The notes beneath the pieces are model-generated. The model had not been told where the DNA came from and did no database searches. It saw only the letters and a list, made by a program, of their open reading frames with translations. Source: Syntrophaceae bacterium (lineage in GTDB: Bacteria; Desulfobacterota; Syntrophia; Syntrophales; UBA2192). Taken from it: a stretch of DNA of 64,000 nucleotides. How positions within the stretch are numbered: position 1 is the first letter of the stretch; every line of letters starts with the position of its first letter. The stretch covers positions 537,244 to 601,243 of the forward strand of contig JABLXY010000003.1 of assembly GCA_013177795.1 (NCBI GenBank), read 5' to 3'. The translations under genes were made by a program, and so were the position numbers. Shown here piece by piece: positions 48,892 to 58,091 of this stretch.

Positions 48892-49920
48892 ATGAAGATC
48901 CTGTTTTCGGGGTACCACAACCCGCACTACGAGACGGTCACGGAGTACATGGAACGGGCGCTGCGGGCGCTCGGCCACGATGTGGTCGTCTACGACGACC
49001 GCCGGCACGTCATTCCCGGCCGCATCCGCAGCCGTATCGGCTGGCTTCACAGGCTGGACCTTGCCTGCATCAACCGAAGACTGGTCGACGCGGCCCGGCG
49101 CGGGGCCGTGGACGCCGTCGTGGTGACGGGGGGCGACCGCATCCTGCCGGAAACGGTCGACCGGATCCGCGCCATGGGGATCGTGACCGCGCTCTGGACC
49201 ACGGACCCGCCGAGGGGGCGTATGCCCCACCTCGAGGCCGCCCCGCACTACGACCACATCTTCTGCCAGGGATCGGAGTTCGTCGATCTGCTTCGCGAAG
49301 CCGGCATTGACAGGGCGCACTGGCTCCCCGTGGGCTGCGAGCCCGCGAGCCACCGCCCCGTCGTCCTCACGGAGGAGGAGAGGCGGCTCTGGGGCAGCGA
49401 TGTCGTCTTCGTCGGCTCGCACTACCCCGAGCGGGAGGCCCTGTTCGAGTCGCTGGCGGACTTCGATTTTGCCCTCTGGGGCCCGGGCTGGCAGAATCTG
49501 CGTGCCGGCTCCCCGCTCAGGGGACGGGTCCGCAAGGCCCACACGGTCCCCTCGGAGTGGCTGCGGATCTACAGCGCCAGCCGAATCGTCCTGGCCACGC
49601 ATTACCACGACCCGGACGGACGATTTGCCGTCCATCAGGCCAGCCCCCGGGTGTTCGAGGTTCTGGCCTGCGGGGCCTTCCTGATCACGGACCGGCAGCG
49701 CGACACCTTTGCGCTGTTCCGCGACGGTGTGCACCTCGTGGGGTTCGACGATGCGGATGACCTCCGGCGAAAGGTCCGTCATTACCTCGACCGGCCGGCA
49801 GAGAGGCGGGCCATCGCACAAAAGGGCCGTAAGGAGGCGCTTTCCCGCCACACGTACGTGCACCGGCTCGAGGAACTGATCGGGGTCCTCAATGGGAACC
49901 ATCATGGCAGCATGCGATAA
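48892..49920 (+). CDS. CgeB/DUF3880-like glycosyltransferase, paralogue 2
   Basis: 342 residues from ATG 48892. It matches paralogue 1 closely (ILFSGYHNPHYETVTEYMERALRALGH, IFCQGSEFVDLL, VVFVGSHYPEREALFESLA, QASPRVFEVLACGAFLITDRQRD). The acceptor-side N-terminal half diverges more than the donor-side C-terminal half, which suggests the same sugar donor added at two linkages. The 3' end overlaps the next gene by 29 bp. Confidence 0.83.
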   Translation: MKILFSGYHNPHYETVTEYMERALRALGHDVVVYDDRRHVIPGRIRSRIGWLHRLDLACINRRLVDAARRGAVDAVVVTGGDRILPETVDRIRAMGIVTALWTTDPPRGRMPHLEAAPHYDHIFCQGSEFVDLLREAGIDRAHWLPVGCEPASHRPVVLTEEERRLWGSDVVFVGSHYPEREALFESLADFDFALWGPGWQNLRAGSPLRGRVRKAHTVPSEWLRIYSASRIVLATHYHDPDGRFAVHQASPRVFEVLACGAFLITDRQRDTFALFRDGVHLVGFDDADDLRRKVRHYLDRPAERRAIAQKGRKEALSRHTYVHRLEELIGVLNGNHHGSMR

Positions 49921-51049
49921 GCGCAAAAGAGTCCTGCACATCGTCGAGGACCTCGGCATGGGGGGCCTTGAGCGGGTCATCCAAACGATTGCGCTGGGCC
50001 TCGATCCGGCGAAGTACGATCTGCACGTCTGGTGCCTCGCCCGGGGCGGGGTCATCGCGGAGGACCTGATGCGACGGGGCGTGCCGGTGCGAATCCTCGG
50101 CCTGGCGTCCTATTACAACCCGTTGCGGCTCGGCGACCTGGCCCGGATGATCGACCAGGAGAGGTTCGACATCGTGCACACGCACGGCTATTTCGCAGGC
50201 ACCTTCGCGCGGCTGGCGCTCCTGCTGCGGCGGGGCCCCGCCGTCATCCATCACATCCACACGACCGATCAGCGCTTCAAGGCCCGGAACCGGAGAATGG
50301 AAGCCTTCCTGTCCCGCCGCTCCGACCGGGTTGTCTGCGTCTCGCGGGCCGTGGGCCGATTCGCCGCCGAGAACCTCGGCGTCGCCCCGCAAAAGATCCG
50401 GGTCGTCCACAACACGGCCTTCGCCGAGCCGGACCATTCCGCAGCGCGGGCCGGGACGGCGCACGACATTCTTTCTCGGCTGTCGCCGGGGGACTTCATG
50501 GTCCTGTCGATCGCCTCCCTGACCCCGAACAAGGGGCATGAGGTCCTGCTGTCCGCCTTGGCGGAGCTGGCCCCGCGTCACGAACAAATCAAAAGCGTCA
50601 TTGTGGGCGAAGGGGCGGGCAGGCAGGCCCTCGAAACGCGCATCGGCGAGATGGGCCTGGGCAGTCGCGTCATGCTGGCGGGCGTGCGGCAGGATGTCCT
50701 GCCCTTTCTCCAGCGTGCAGATGTCGTTGTCCTCTGCACGGTCGGCCGCGAAGGCCTGAGCGTCGCCCTCATCGAGGGAGCGGCGGCGGGACGGCCCCTG
50801 GTCGGTTCCGACATCGGCGGCATCCCCGAGGTGATCGAGCACGGGGAGAACGGCTACCTGTTCCGGCCGGGGGACTCCCGGGAACTCGCCCGGTCGCTGG
50901 AGCGGCTCGTCAACGATCCGGACCTGCGCCTTCGCATGGGGCAAAGAAGCCGTTCCCTCTACCAGGAACGCTTCTCCCGCGAAACCATGATCGGGCAGAT
51001 CGAACAGATATACGACGAGGTCCTGCAGGGGAGGGCCCATGCGGTCTGA
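49892..51049 (+). CDS. Family 4 glycosyltransferase
   Basis: 385 residues; ATG 49904, with GGGAA 6 nt upstream, may be the real start. VLHIVEDLGMGGLERVIQTI is the N-terminal signature of GT4 enzymes, FDIVHTHGYFAGTFARLAL and VVCVSRAVGR follow, and the donor site has SLTPNKGHEVLL, EGLSVALIEGAAAGRPLVGSDIGGIPEVIEHGENGYLF with the E-x7-E motif. A retaining enzyme using a nucleotide sugar, acting on lipid-linked precursor at the inner membrane. Confidence 0.92.
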   Translation: MGTIMAACDKRKRVLHIVEDLGMGGLERVIQTIALGLDPAKYDLHVWCLARGGVIAEDLMRRGVPVRILGLASYYNPLRLGDLARMIDQERFDIVHTHGYFAGTFARLALLLRRGPAVIHHIHTTDQRFKARNRRMEAFLSRRSDRVVCVSRAVGRFAAENLGVAPQKIRVVHNTAFAEPDHSAARAGTAHDILSRLSPGDFMVLSIASLTPNKGHEVLLSALAELAPRHEQIKSVIVGEGAGRQALETRIGEMGLGSRVMLAGVRQDVLPFLQRADVVVLCTVGREGLSVALIEGAAAGRPLVGSDIGGIPEVIEHGENGYLFRPGDSRELARSLERLVNDPDLRLRMGQRSRSLYQERFSRETMIGQIEQIYDEVLQGRAHAV

Positions 51050-52199
51050 ACCGGTCCCGGTGCTGTACTTTTCGAGCTTCGGCCACCTCCGGTACGGGGG
51101 GCAGCGGAGCCTCTACCACCTGGTCTGCAATCTCGACCGCCGGGCCTTTCGGCCCCACGTCGCCGTGCCGGCCGAGGGGGAGCTGGCCGAACGGCTCCGC
51201 GCCCGCGGAATTGCGGTCAGCCCCATCGACCTGCCCCGGGTCGCCCCCGGAAACTCCGCCGCGTGCTGGCGCGCACTGCGGCGAATCCGCGCGCTCATCC
51301 GCGAGGGCGGGTTCCGGATCGTCCACACCGACGGACCCCGGAACACCCTCTATGGCGGTTTGGCATCGGCGCTCGCCGGGATCCCCCTGGTCTGGCACAT
51401 CCGCTCGTCGGACCGGGACCCTTACGACCGGCTGCTCTGCGCGCTCTCCGCGAAGCTCGTCCTCGTGGCCGATGCCCTGCGGGGGCGTTTCGACTTTGCG
51501 TCGGGCGGGAAGTTCGTCACGATCCACAACGGGGTCGATCTCGGCGAGTTCCGGGCCGGCGGTGAAGCGGTATTCCGCGGACATCTCGGCGTCCGCGAAG
51601 GGGAGCGGGTCGTGGCATGCGCCGGACGCGTGGAGCCGATGAAGGGCCAGGCGCGCCTCGTGGAGGCCCTGGGACTGATCGGGAATCGCAAGTGCAATCC
51701 ATGGGTTCTTTTTTGCGGGGAGATCACCGACGAAGCATACCGGGAGCACTGCGAGGAGATCGGCCGCCGCTTCGGCATCGCCGACCGGGTGCGGTTCCTC
51801 GGCCACTGTCCGGATATCGCCGGGGTCCTGTCGGCGGCCGACCTGGCTGTGCTGCCGTCCCTCGGCAGCGAGGCATTTCCGAGGGCCGTCATCGAGGCCA
51901 TGGCCTTGGGCAAGCCCGTCGTCGCCACCGATGTGGGCGGCACCCGGGAAGCCGTCGTGGAGGGTGTGACGGGGCATGTCGTCCCGCCCGATGATGCCGA
52001 AGCCCTTGCGGATCGCATCGGCCGCCTTCTGGCCGACGACGCCGTGCGGGCGGCCATGGGGGAGGCGGCCAGGCGCCGCGCGGAGGAACATTTCAGTATT
52101 GAGCAGAATGTGAAGGCCACCGAAAGGCTCTACAGGAGCCTGTTGAACGGCGCTGTTGCAGCGTGTGGCGGCACGGTGCGGGGAGGCAATGCAAGATGA
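51039..52199 (+). CDS. Family 4 glycosyltransferase
   Basis: 386 residues, overlapping the previous gene by 11 bp, with GGGGAGGG upstream. LYFSSFGHLRYGGQRSLYHLVCNL is the glycine-rich N-terminal loop; VHTDGPRNTLYGGLASAL, CAGRVEPMKGQARLVEAL and PSLGSEAFPRAVIEAMALGKPVVATDVGGTREAV give the GT4 donor-binding motifs. It is distinct from the preceding paralogue. The stop overlaps the methyltransferase start (ATGA). Confidence 0.92.
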   Translation: MRSEPVPVLYFSSFGHLRYGGQRSLYHLVCNLDRRAFRPHVAVPAEGELAERLRARGIAVSPIDLPRVAPGNSAACWRALRRIRALIREGGFRIVHTDGPRNTLYGGLASALAGIPLVWHIRSSDRDPYDRLLCALSAKLVLVADALRGRFDFASGGKFVTIHNGVDLGEFRAGGEAVFRGHLGVREGERVVACAGRVEPMKGQARLVEALGLIGNRKCNPWVLFCGEITDEAYREHCEEIGRRFGIADRVRFLGHCPDIAGVLSAADLAVLPSLGSEAFPRAVIEAMALGKPVVATDVGGTREAVVEGVTGHVVPPDDAEALADRIGRLLADDAVRAAMGEAARRRAEEHFSIEQNVKATERLYRSLLNGAVAACGGTVRGGNAR

Positions 52200-53050
52200 A
52201 GCGGGAACCGGAAAAACGTTACCTCGATCTTTTGAAGAAGACGCTCTCCTTCAGCCTTTGGCCGGAGCCGCCGATCCCCCTCACCCTGTTCAACGAGACG
52301 CGCAGCCCGCTCAAGCGGGCCGCGGTGTCGTGGGTGTCCCGGGCACTGGCGGCGCGGAATCTCGAGATCGTAAAGCGGAGGAATGTGACCGATCACCAGA
52401 GGTCGAACGGGCAGTTCTGGCCGCTTTACGCGGACACCATGATCGGGATGAAGCGCCTCGATCAGCTGCAGTCGGCCATCGAGACAATCCTGGCCGAGGG
52501 GGTGGAGGGGGACTTCATCGAGACGGGCGTCTGGAGGGGTGGGGCCTGCATTTTCATGCGGGGCGTCCTGGCCGCGTACGGCGTTTCGGACCGCCGCGTC
52601 TTCGTGGCCGATTCCTTCGCGGGGCTGCCCGAACCCGACCCGCAGGCCTTTCCCGCCGACCGGGAGTCCCAGTTTCACCGGATCCCGTTCCTTGCCGTGT
52701 CCCGGGAGGAGGTGGAGAGGAATTTCGCGAAGTACGGGCTTCTCGACGACCGGGTCGTGTTCCTCCAGGGATGGTTCAAGGACACGCTGCCCGCGGCTCC
52801 CATCGAAAAGCTCGCCCTGCTTCGGCTCGACGGCGACATGTACGGGTCGACGATGGATGCCCTGACGAACCTGTACCCGAAGCTCTCGCCGGGCGGGTTC
52901 TGCATCATCGACGACTTTTTCCTGGGTCCCTGCCGCCTCGCCGTCGAGGAATACCGCGCTGCCCACGGCATCGACGCGGAAATCCGGCTGATCGACACCT
53001 GCAGCGCCTACTGGCGGAAAGGCGGGCCGGCAGAGAGGGGAAGCCGATGA
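52196..53050 (+). CDS. TylF/MycF-family sugar O-methyltransferase
   Basis: 284 residues. GDFIETGVWRGGACIFMRGVL binds S-adenosylmethionine, LLRLDGDMYGSTMDALTNLYPKLSPGGFCIIDDF carries the metal-binding aspartates. TylF-type enzymes are Mg2+-dependent and methylate hydroxyls of deoxysugars or hexoses, so the exported polymer or a glycoconjugate probably carries O-methyl sugars. Overlapping ends on both sides show it is part of the operon. Confidence 0.9.
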   Translation: MKREPEKRYLDLLKKTLSFSLWPEPPIPLTLFNETRSPLKRAAVSWVSRALAARNLEIVKRRNVTDHQRSNGQFWPLYADTMIGMKRLDQLQSAIETILAEGVEGDFIETGVWRGGACIFMRGVLAAYGVSDRRVFVADSFAGLPEPDPQAFPADRESQFHRIPFLAVSREEVERNFAKYGLLDDRVVFLQGWFKDTLPAAPIEKLALLRLDGDMYGSTMDALTNLYPKLSPGGFCIIDDFFLGPCRLAVEEYRAAHGIDAEIRLIDTCSAYWRKGGPAERGSR

Positions 53051-54756
53051 AGGGCATGGGGCCGCAGCCGTCGCCGATCCGCTGCGCCGAGGGCCCCCGG
53101 GCCGTTCCGGGGGAAGCGGCCGGTGAGGGATCCGCCGCGGCGGAAACGCGGATTCGCGGGATCCCGCTAGCCCGGTGGATCCGGCTGCCGGCAACGTCCG
53201 CCTTCATGGGGGTGTACCTCGCCGTCGGTGCGATCCTGATGCAGGCATACCCGTGCTCGATCACGACGGACACCCCTTCGTACGTCTCCATCGCGGCCAA
53301 GTACAGCGAAGGGCGCATCCAAGAGGCCGTCAACTGGATGTGGTCCCCCCTGATCTCCTGGCTGCTCGTGCCCTTTCTCCGCCTCGGGATCGAACCCCTC
53401 GACGCCATCAAGGTTCTCGGCCTGGCGGCCGGTGCGGTCGGTTTCCTTGCCCTTCGCCGGATCTTCCGGGATCTCGGCTTTCCCGATACGGTTCAGGGCC
53501 TGCTTGCCCTGGCGATGGCCCCGATGTTCTATGCCTTCGGCCTGACGAATCCAAACCCCGATCTGCTCGTGGCCGTCATCCTGATCGTCTACATGCAGCG
53601 CGTGCTCGCGCCGGATTTTGGGGCGCGTCGATGGGATGGTCCCGCCTGCGGGCTGCTGGGGGCTTTGGCCTATTTTGCAAAGGCGTACGCCTTCCCGTTC
53701 TTCGCCGTCCATTTCCCGCTCGTGAGCCTCTGGCGGCACGCGGGCGAGACGGATCCCCGCCGGCGGAGAGACATCCGGCTCTGTCTGCTTCTGGGCGTGC
53801 TCACGTTCCTGTCGGTCTGCTCCCCGTGGATCGCAGCCCTGAGCGTGAAGTACGATCGGCTGACGATCAGCGCGGCCGGCACGTACAATTTCCGCCTCGT
53901 GCACCAGAGCCCCACGGCCAACTTTCTGGAGGAGGGGTTCGCCCTGCCGCCCGATGACCGCGCGCTCAGTGCCTGGGAGGACCCTCCCGGGCTGGCCGCG
54001 TCCCGGTGGGAACCGATCGATCCGGCGCGGAGCGGGCGGGACACGGTGATTCGAACCGTTGCGAACGTCCTCGCCACCGTGGATGCCCTTCAGGCAGGCT
54101 CCGTTTTTTCCGCTGCGATCCTCGCGTTCGCCCTCTTCCGCCTGTTGGGCCTCCCGCGGCGGGAACTTCTTCAGGACCCGGCCTCCCTTCTGCTGCTCTC
54201 CCTGGCCGTGCACCCGCTCGGCTATCTTCCCCTGCTCGTGGACAGGCGGTACCTGTATCTCGACATCTTTCTCCTGCTGATTCTCGGGGCATGTCTCTTG
54301 CACCGGCTGCTCCCGGAGACCCCCCCGAGACGCCTGGCGGCGATCGCGCTGCTTTGCCTGTCCTTCGCGCTGACGCCCGTTCGGGACCTTCGTGCCAACC
54401 TGTTCATCAACGAGGGGCTTCGGGAGCACGCCGAGACCTTGAGGGCGGGGGGCGTTGCCGGCAACATCGGGTCCAACGGCAACTATGACGCCTCCCTCTA
54501 CATCGCCTACTTCCTCTCGAGGACCGGGGAGGTGCGGTATTTGGGGGTATCGAGACCCCCGGCGGCCGTGGAATTCGCCCGGGCGCTCCGGGAGTATCGG
54601 ATCGACTACTACCTGTGCTGGCCCGATCGGCCCTGTCCGATGGATGCCGACATCCCGGCGACCAAAGCCGTCGAACTGCCGGGGCTGCGTGTCTTTCGCA
54701 CGGGGTGGGGAACCGGCAGGAACGCCGAGGCGGCCCCGCACAACCCGCGGACATGA
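53047..54756 (+). CDS. Polytopic membrane protein, glycosyltransferase-39/ArnT-like layout
   Basis: 569 residues from ATG 53047 (ATGA overlap). After ~45 hydrophilic residues a first membrane helix leads to a periplasmic loop with TTDTPSYVSIAAKYSEGR and VNWMWSPLISWLLVPFL, the position and character of the acidic first loop of PMT/ArnT-type enzymes; about ten more helices and a C-terminal soluble part follow. It is similar in layout to the protein at 2478-4169 but not an obvious paralogue. It may transfer a sugar from polyprenyl phosphate in the periplasm. Confidence 0.72.
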   Translation: MKGMGPQPSPIRCAEGPRAVPGEAAGEGSAAAETRIRGIPLARWIRLPATSAFMGVYLAVGAILMQAYPCSITTDTPSYVSIAAKYSEGRIQEAVNWMWSPLISWLLVPFLRLGIEPLDAIKVLGLAAGAVGFLALRRIFRDLGFPDTVQGLLALAMAPMFYAFGLTNPNPDLLVAVILIVYMQRVLAPDFGARRWDGPACGLLGALAYFAKAYAFPFFAVHFPLVSLWRHAGETDPRRRRDIRLCLLLGVLTFLSVCSPWIAALSVKYDRLTISAAGTYNFRLVHQSPTANFLEEGFALPPDDRALSAWEDPPGLAASRWEPIDPARSGRDTVIRTVANVLATVDALQAGSVFSAAILAFALFRLLGLPRRELLQDPASLLLLSLAVHPLGYLPLLVDRRYLYLDIFLLLILGACLLHRLLPETPPRRLAAIALLCLSFALTPVRDLRANLFINEGLREHAETLRAGGVAGNIGSNGNYDASLYIAYFLSRTGEVRYLGVSRPPAAVEFARALREYRIDYYLCWPDRPCPMDADIPATKAVELPGLRVFRTGWGTGRNAEAAPHNPRT

Positions 54757-54813
54757 ACGACGTGCGGAGACCGGCGTGTCCCTGCGCCGCCGGCGTCCCG
54801 ACACCTGTTGGCC

Positions 54814-55932
54814 ATGAGGAATTCGCTCAAAGAGATGGGCCTCGCCGTGCGCGGGGCGGTCCTCCGGGCGTTGCGGCCGAAGCGGCCCGCGGGGGGGGCC
54901 GCGCCCGCAAGAAGGGATGAAGTCACTTCCATCCTGTTTGTCCGGATCGACGGCATCGGCGATCTCGTCCTTTCCACGCCGGCGATGGATGCCCTGAAAA
55001 CCGTCTATCCCGGGGCGGAGATCACGGTCCTCGTGAGCCCTGCGGCGCGGGACCTGCTTCTGCACCACCCGAGCGTGAGCCGGATCGTCGTCTACGACAG
55101 GAACGCGCCGATCCGGAAGAAGCTCGACGTGATCCGCACCCTGCGGAGGTTCCGGTTCGACGTGGCCGTGGATCCCTTCGATTCCTGGGATCTGGAGCCG
55201 GCCCTGCTCGCAGGGCTCTCGGCAGCGCCGGTGCGGGTCGGGTATGCAAGCGGTGGGGGGCGGGACGTGTTCTTCACGGCACACCTGCCCGCGCCGGCAC
55301 GGGATCGCCACATCACCGAGGTCGTCGCCGGCCTCCTGGCCGCCCTCGGGGCACATCCCGTCCGCGGCGAGCCCCGGCTCCACGTCTCGCAGCAGGAATG
55401 CGGGGAGGCGGCACGCTTCATCGAGTCGGAGAATCTCGGCGGGCGGGCGCTCATCGGGGTCCACCCCGGCGCGAGCAGCGAATCCCAGCACTGGCCTGAG
55501 GAGTACTATGCCGAGCTGATCGACGCCGTCACCGCGGACGGTGGCCGGGCCGCAATCGTCTTCGGCGGCCCCGGCGACGGGGAGCGCCTGAAGCGGATCG
55601 GCGCGGCGATCCGCGGCCGCCGGCCGGTTTTTGTCCAGGGCGATCTGCGGCGGTTCTGCGCCCTGGTCCGTCGCTGCCGCGTGCTGGTCTGCAACAACTC
55701 GGGCCCGCTCCACGTGGCCGCGGCGCTGGGGGTTGCGACGGTGTCCTTCATGGGCCCCACGGTGCAGCAACGGTGGCACCCGCTGGGCAGCGGACACGTG
55801 GTTCTCAGGCTGGACGACCTGCCCTGCATCGGCTGCAACGCGGGGGTCTGCAAGACGGGGACGCTGGATTGCATGCGCCGGATCACGCCCGGCATGGCCG
55901 TCCGGGCCGTTTTCGCCGCGGCGGGTTTCTGA
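54814..55932 (+). CDS. Family 9 glycosyltransferase (heptosyltransferase-like)
   Basis: 372 residues from ATG 54814 (TTG 54808 possible). ILFVRIDGIGDLVLSTPAMDALK is the GT9 N-terminal signature, GVHPGASSESQHWPEEYYAELI the donor-binding loop, and CNNSGPLHVAAALGVATVSFMGPT the C-terminal catalytic region. The cysteine-rich end (LPCIGCNAGVCKTGTLDCM) is typical of one GT9 subset. GT9 enzymes transfer heptose or related sugars from ADP-activated donors, usually in lipopolysaccharide core synthesis. Confidence 0.9.
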   Translation: MRNSLKEMGLAVRGAVLRALRPKRPAGGAAPARRDEVTSILFVRIDGIGDLVLSTPAMDALKTVYPGAEITVLVSPAARDLLLHHPSVSRIVVYDRNAPIRKKLDVIRTLRRFRFDVAVDPFDSWDLEPALLAGLSAAPVRVGYASGGGRDVFFTAHLPAPARDRHITEVVAGLLAALGAHPVRGEPRLHVSQQECGEAARFIESENLGGRALIGVHPGASSESQHWPEEYYAELIDAVTADGGRAAIVFGGPGDGERLKRIGAAIRGRRPVFVQGDLRRFCALVRRCRVLVCNNSGPLHVAAALGVATVSFMGPTVQQRWHPLGSGHVVLRLDDLPCIGCNAGVCKTGTLDCMRRITPGMAVRAVFAAAGF

Positions 55933-55972
55933 CGGAAAGACAGGCTCGGAACAAACGAGGGGAGGGCACATC

Positions 55973-56896
55973 ATGGAATCCGTGTACTGGAGCGATGGGC
56001 AAAGCCGTGTGCAGCGCCCCATCCCGCCGAATGAGGAAATCGCCGCTGAGGGCGGCTGCAGGCTGTGCGGCGGGCATCGAACCCGCACCGTCCTTTCGCA
56101 CGGCCCTTATGCCTATGTCCGCTGCAGCGGGTGCGGATTGGTCTTCCTGCATCCGTTCCCCGAGCCCGCCGATCTGCTTGCCTGCTATGACGATCGGGAT
56201 CACGCCCCCGTGCCCCCGTCCGACGATCCCAGCGGCGAGGAGGCCGTGCACCGGGTGCGCTTCACGGAGGAGCTCGACCGGATCGAAGCGCTCGCCTGCA
56301 GGGGGAGGATTCTCGACATCGGCTGCGCCTGGGGGTTTTTCCTCGACCGGTGCAGGCAGAGGGGGTGGGAGGTTCATGGCGTGGAGCTGTCGCGCGTCGA
56401 GGCGGATTACGCCCGGCGGCGCTTCGGGATCGAGGTTTTCAACGGGTTGCTCGGGGACGCGCGGTTTCCCGACCGGCATTTCGATGTGGTCACGCTCTGG
56501 CACGTATTCGAGCACATGCACGACCCCCTCGCGACACTGGTCGAGGTCCGGAGGATCCTCAAGCCGGGCGGAACCGCCGTCATCGCCGTTCCGACGCCGA
56601 TCAGCGCCCCGGATTACGTATTCGACGCCGTCCCGCTCCATCTTTTCTATTTCGACGAACACACGCTCCGCCGGGCCTTGGGCCGTACGGGATTCCGGGT
56701 CTGCGGGATCCGAAAAGGCGGCGGAACCGGGGGGGCGGCCCTGATGCGAAAGGCGGGCGTCCGCGACCCCCACGGCATGATTGCCCGCCACGTGGCCCTG
56801 CTGTGGCCGCTGAAAAAAGTTCTCCAGCACGTGCGTTCCGCTGCGGACCTCCACAAGGAAATCACGGTGTACGCGGTCCCCGAAAGCGGATCCTGA
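55973..56896 (+). CDS. Zinc-ribbon SAM-dependent methyltransferase
   Basis: 307 residues from ATG 55973 with GAGGGGAGGG upstream. An N-terminal CRLCGG ... VRCSGCGLVF zinc ribbon (about residues 26-60) is followed by the class I fold: RILDIGCAWGFFLDRCRQRGWEVHGVELS, then VVTLWHVFEHMHDPLATLVEV and KPGGTAVIAVP. This architecture is common in polysaccharide loci. No catalytic residue specific to a reaction is evident. A second protein of the same architecture is at 59740-60630. Confidence 0.88.
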   Translation: MESVYWSDGQSRVQRPIPPNEEIAAEGGCRLCGGHRTRTVLSHGPYAYVRCSGCGLVFLHPFPEPADLLACYDDRDHAPVPPSDDPSGEEAVHRVRFTEELDRIEALACRGRILDIGCAWGFFLDRCRQRGWEVHGVELSRVEADYARRRFGIEVFNGLLGDARFPDRHFDVVTLWHVFEHMHDPLATLVEVRRILKPGGTAVIAVPTPISAPDYVFDAVPLHLFYFDEHTLRRALGRTGFRVCGIRKGGGTGGAALMRKAGVRDPHGMIARHVALLWPLKKVLQHVRSAADLHKEITVYAVPESGS

Positions 56897-56928
56897 GCCT
56901 GATCCCTCGCCGCGATCCGGATCGCCCG

Positions 56929-56944
56929 TGGTATGCTTCTTGCT
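56929..56944 (+). promoter_or_regulatory. Candidate sigma-54 promoter before the second GT9 run
   Basis: TGG at 56929-56931, GC at 56942-56943 in TTCTTGCT, ten bases between GG and GC. The 14 bases from GG to GC are identical to those of the site at 899-914 in front of the peptide operon. It lies 59 bp upstream of the start at 57003. Confidence 0.65.
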
Positions 56945-57002
56945 CTGAAATGGCGGGATTCACGGAATTTTTCGCACGAAGGGCAGGGAAGATCTGCGGC
57001 TC

Positions 57003-58091
57003 ATGGCAGCGCATCGGGATTGCATTCTCATCGTGCTCGTCGCCGGGATCGGCGACCTGATTCTCGCCTCGAAGGGCATCCGCGCCATCCGCAACGGGTA
57101 CCCGGGGGCGGCAATCCACCTGCTCACGAGCACCGACGCGGCCCCGCTCGCCCGGCATTACCCCTACATCGACCGGGTGTGGCCTTTCCCGATACGGGAA
57201 CTCCGGGGGGACAAGGCGCATGCGCTCGCCATGCTGGGACTCGTCCGCCGGCTTCGGCGGTTCCGGTACCGGATGGCGGTGAATCTCTACAGCGTCGAGT
57301 CCGTCTCCGGGGCCCTCAAGATGGGGCTGCTGTTCCGGGCGATTCGTGCCTGCCAGCGTGCCGGCCACGACCGGCACGGCTTCGGCCTCTTTCTCACGAA
57401 GCGGATCGCGGAGGGGACCTTCGCCGACCGTCATTTCGCGGAGGCCATCCTCGAGGCGGCCGTGGCGGCCGGAGGGGTTGCCGACGGCGCTGGGGTCGAC
57501 GTCTTCTGGGATCGCGCCGTCGAGGCCCGCTGGAGCGGCCTCTTCCCGGAGCGCCGCGCAGAGCCCGTCGTCGGCCTCAACCCCGGCAGCGACCGCTCGC
57601 TCAAGCGGTGGGACCCCGCCCGCTACAGCCGTGTGGCGGACCGTCTCGTCGAAAGCGAGGGGGCACGGATCGTTCTGCTCGGCGGACCGGCGGAGACGCG
57701 GATCGCCGAGGCCGTCGAACAGGGGATGCGGCACCCGGCCGTCAATCTTTCGGGGAAACTGCGCCTCGACGACCTGGCCTGTGTCATCAGCGGCCTCGAC
57801 CTGCTGGTGACCAACGACAGCGGTCCCATGCACATCGCCGCCGCGGCGGGCACGCCTCTCGTGGCCCTGTTCGGGCCGTCCCTGCCAGGACAATTCGGTC
57901 CCTGCGCGCCGCCAGAGCGCTGTCGGCTCATCTGGCACGCGATCGATTGCCGCCCCTGCCCGCAGGACCGCTGCCCGCAGCCCCGCTGCATGGACATGAT
58001 TACAGCCGATGAGGTCTTCGACGGCTGCCGCGGCCAGCTCCGGATGCGGCCGCAGGCGAGGCAGCCCATCACCATGGGAGGGGTTTCATGA
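57003..58091 (+). CDS. Family 9 glycosyltransferase (heptosyltransferase-like)
   Basis: 362 residues. ILIVLVAGIGDLILASKGIRAIRNGYPG is the GT9 N-terminal motif; VVGLNPGSDRSLKRWDPARYSRVA and LLVTNDSGPMHIAAAAGTPLVALFGPS are the donor-binding motifs, and CRPCPQDRCPQPRCMD the cysteine-rich C-terminus. It differs from the GT9 at 54814 enough to be a distinct activity. The stop overlaps the next start (ATGA). Confidence 0.9.
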   Translation: MAAHRDCILIVLVAGIGDLILASKGIRAIRNGYPGAAIHLLTSTDAAPLARHYPYIDRVWPFPIRELRGDKAHALAMLGLVRRLRRFRYRMAVNLYSVESVSGALKMGLLFRAIRACQRAGHDRHGFGLFLTKRIAEGTFADRHFAEAILEAAVAAGGVADGAGVDVFWDRAVEARWSGLFPERRAEPVVGLNPGSDRSLKRWDPARYSRVADRLVESEGARIVLLGGPAETRIAEAVEQGMRHPAVNLSGKLRLDDLACVISGLDLLVTNDSGPMHIAAAAGTPLVALFGPSLPGQFGPCAPPERCRLIWHAIDCRPCPQDRCPQPRCMDMITADEVFDGCRGQLRMRPQARQPITMGGVS

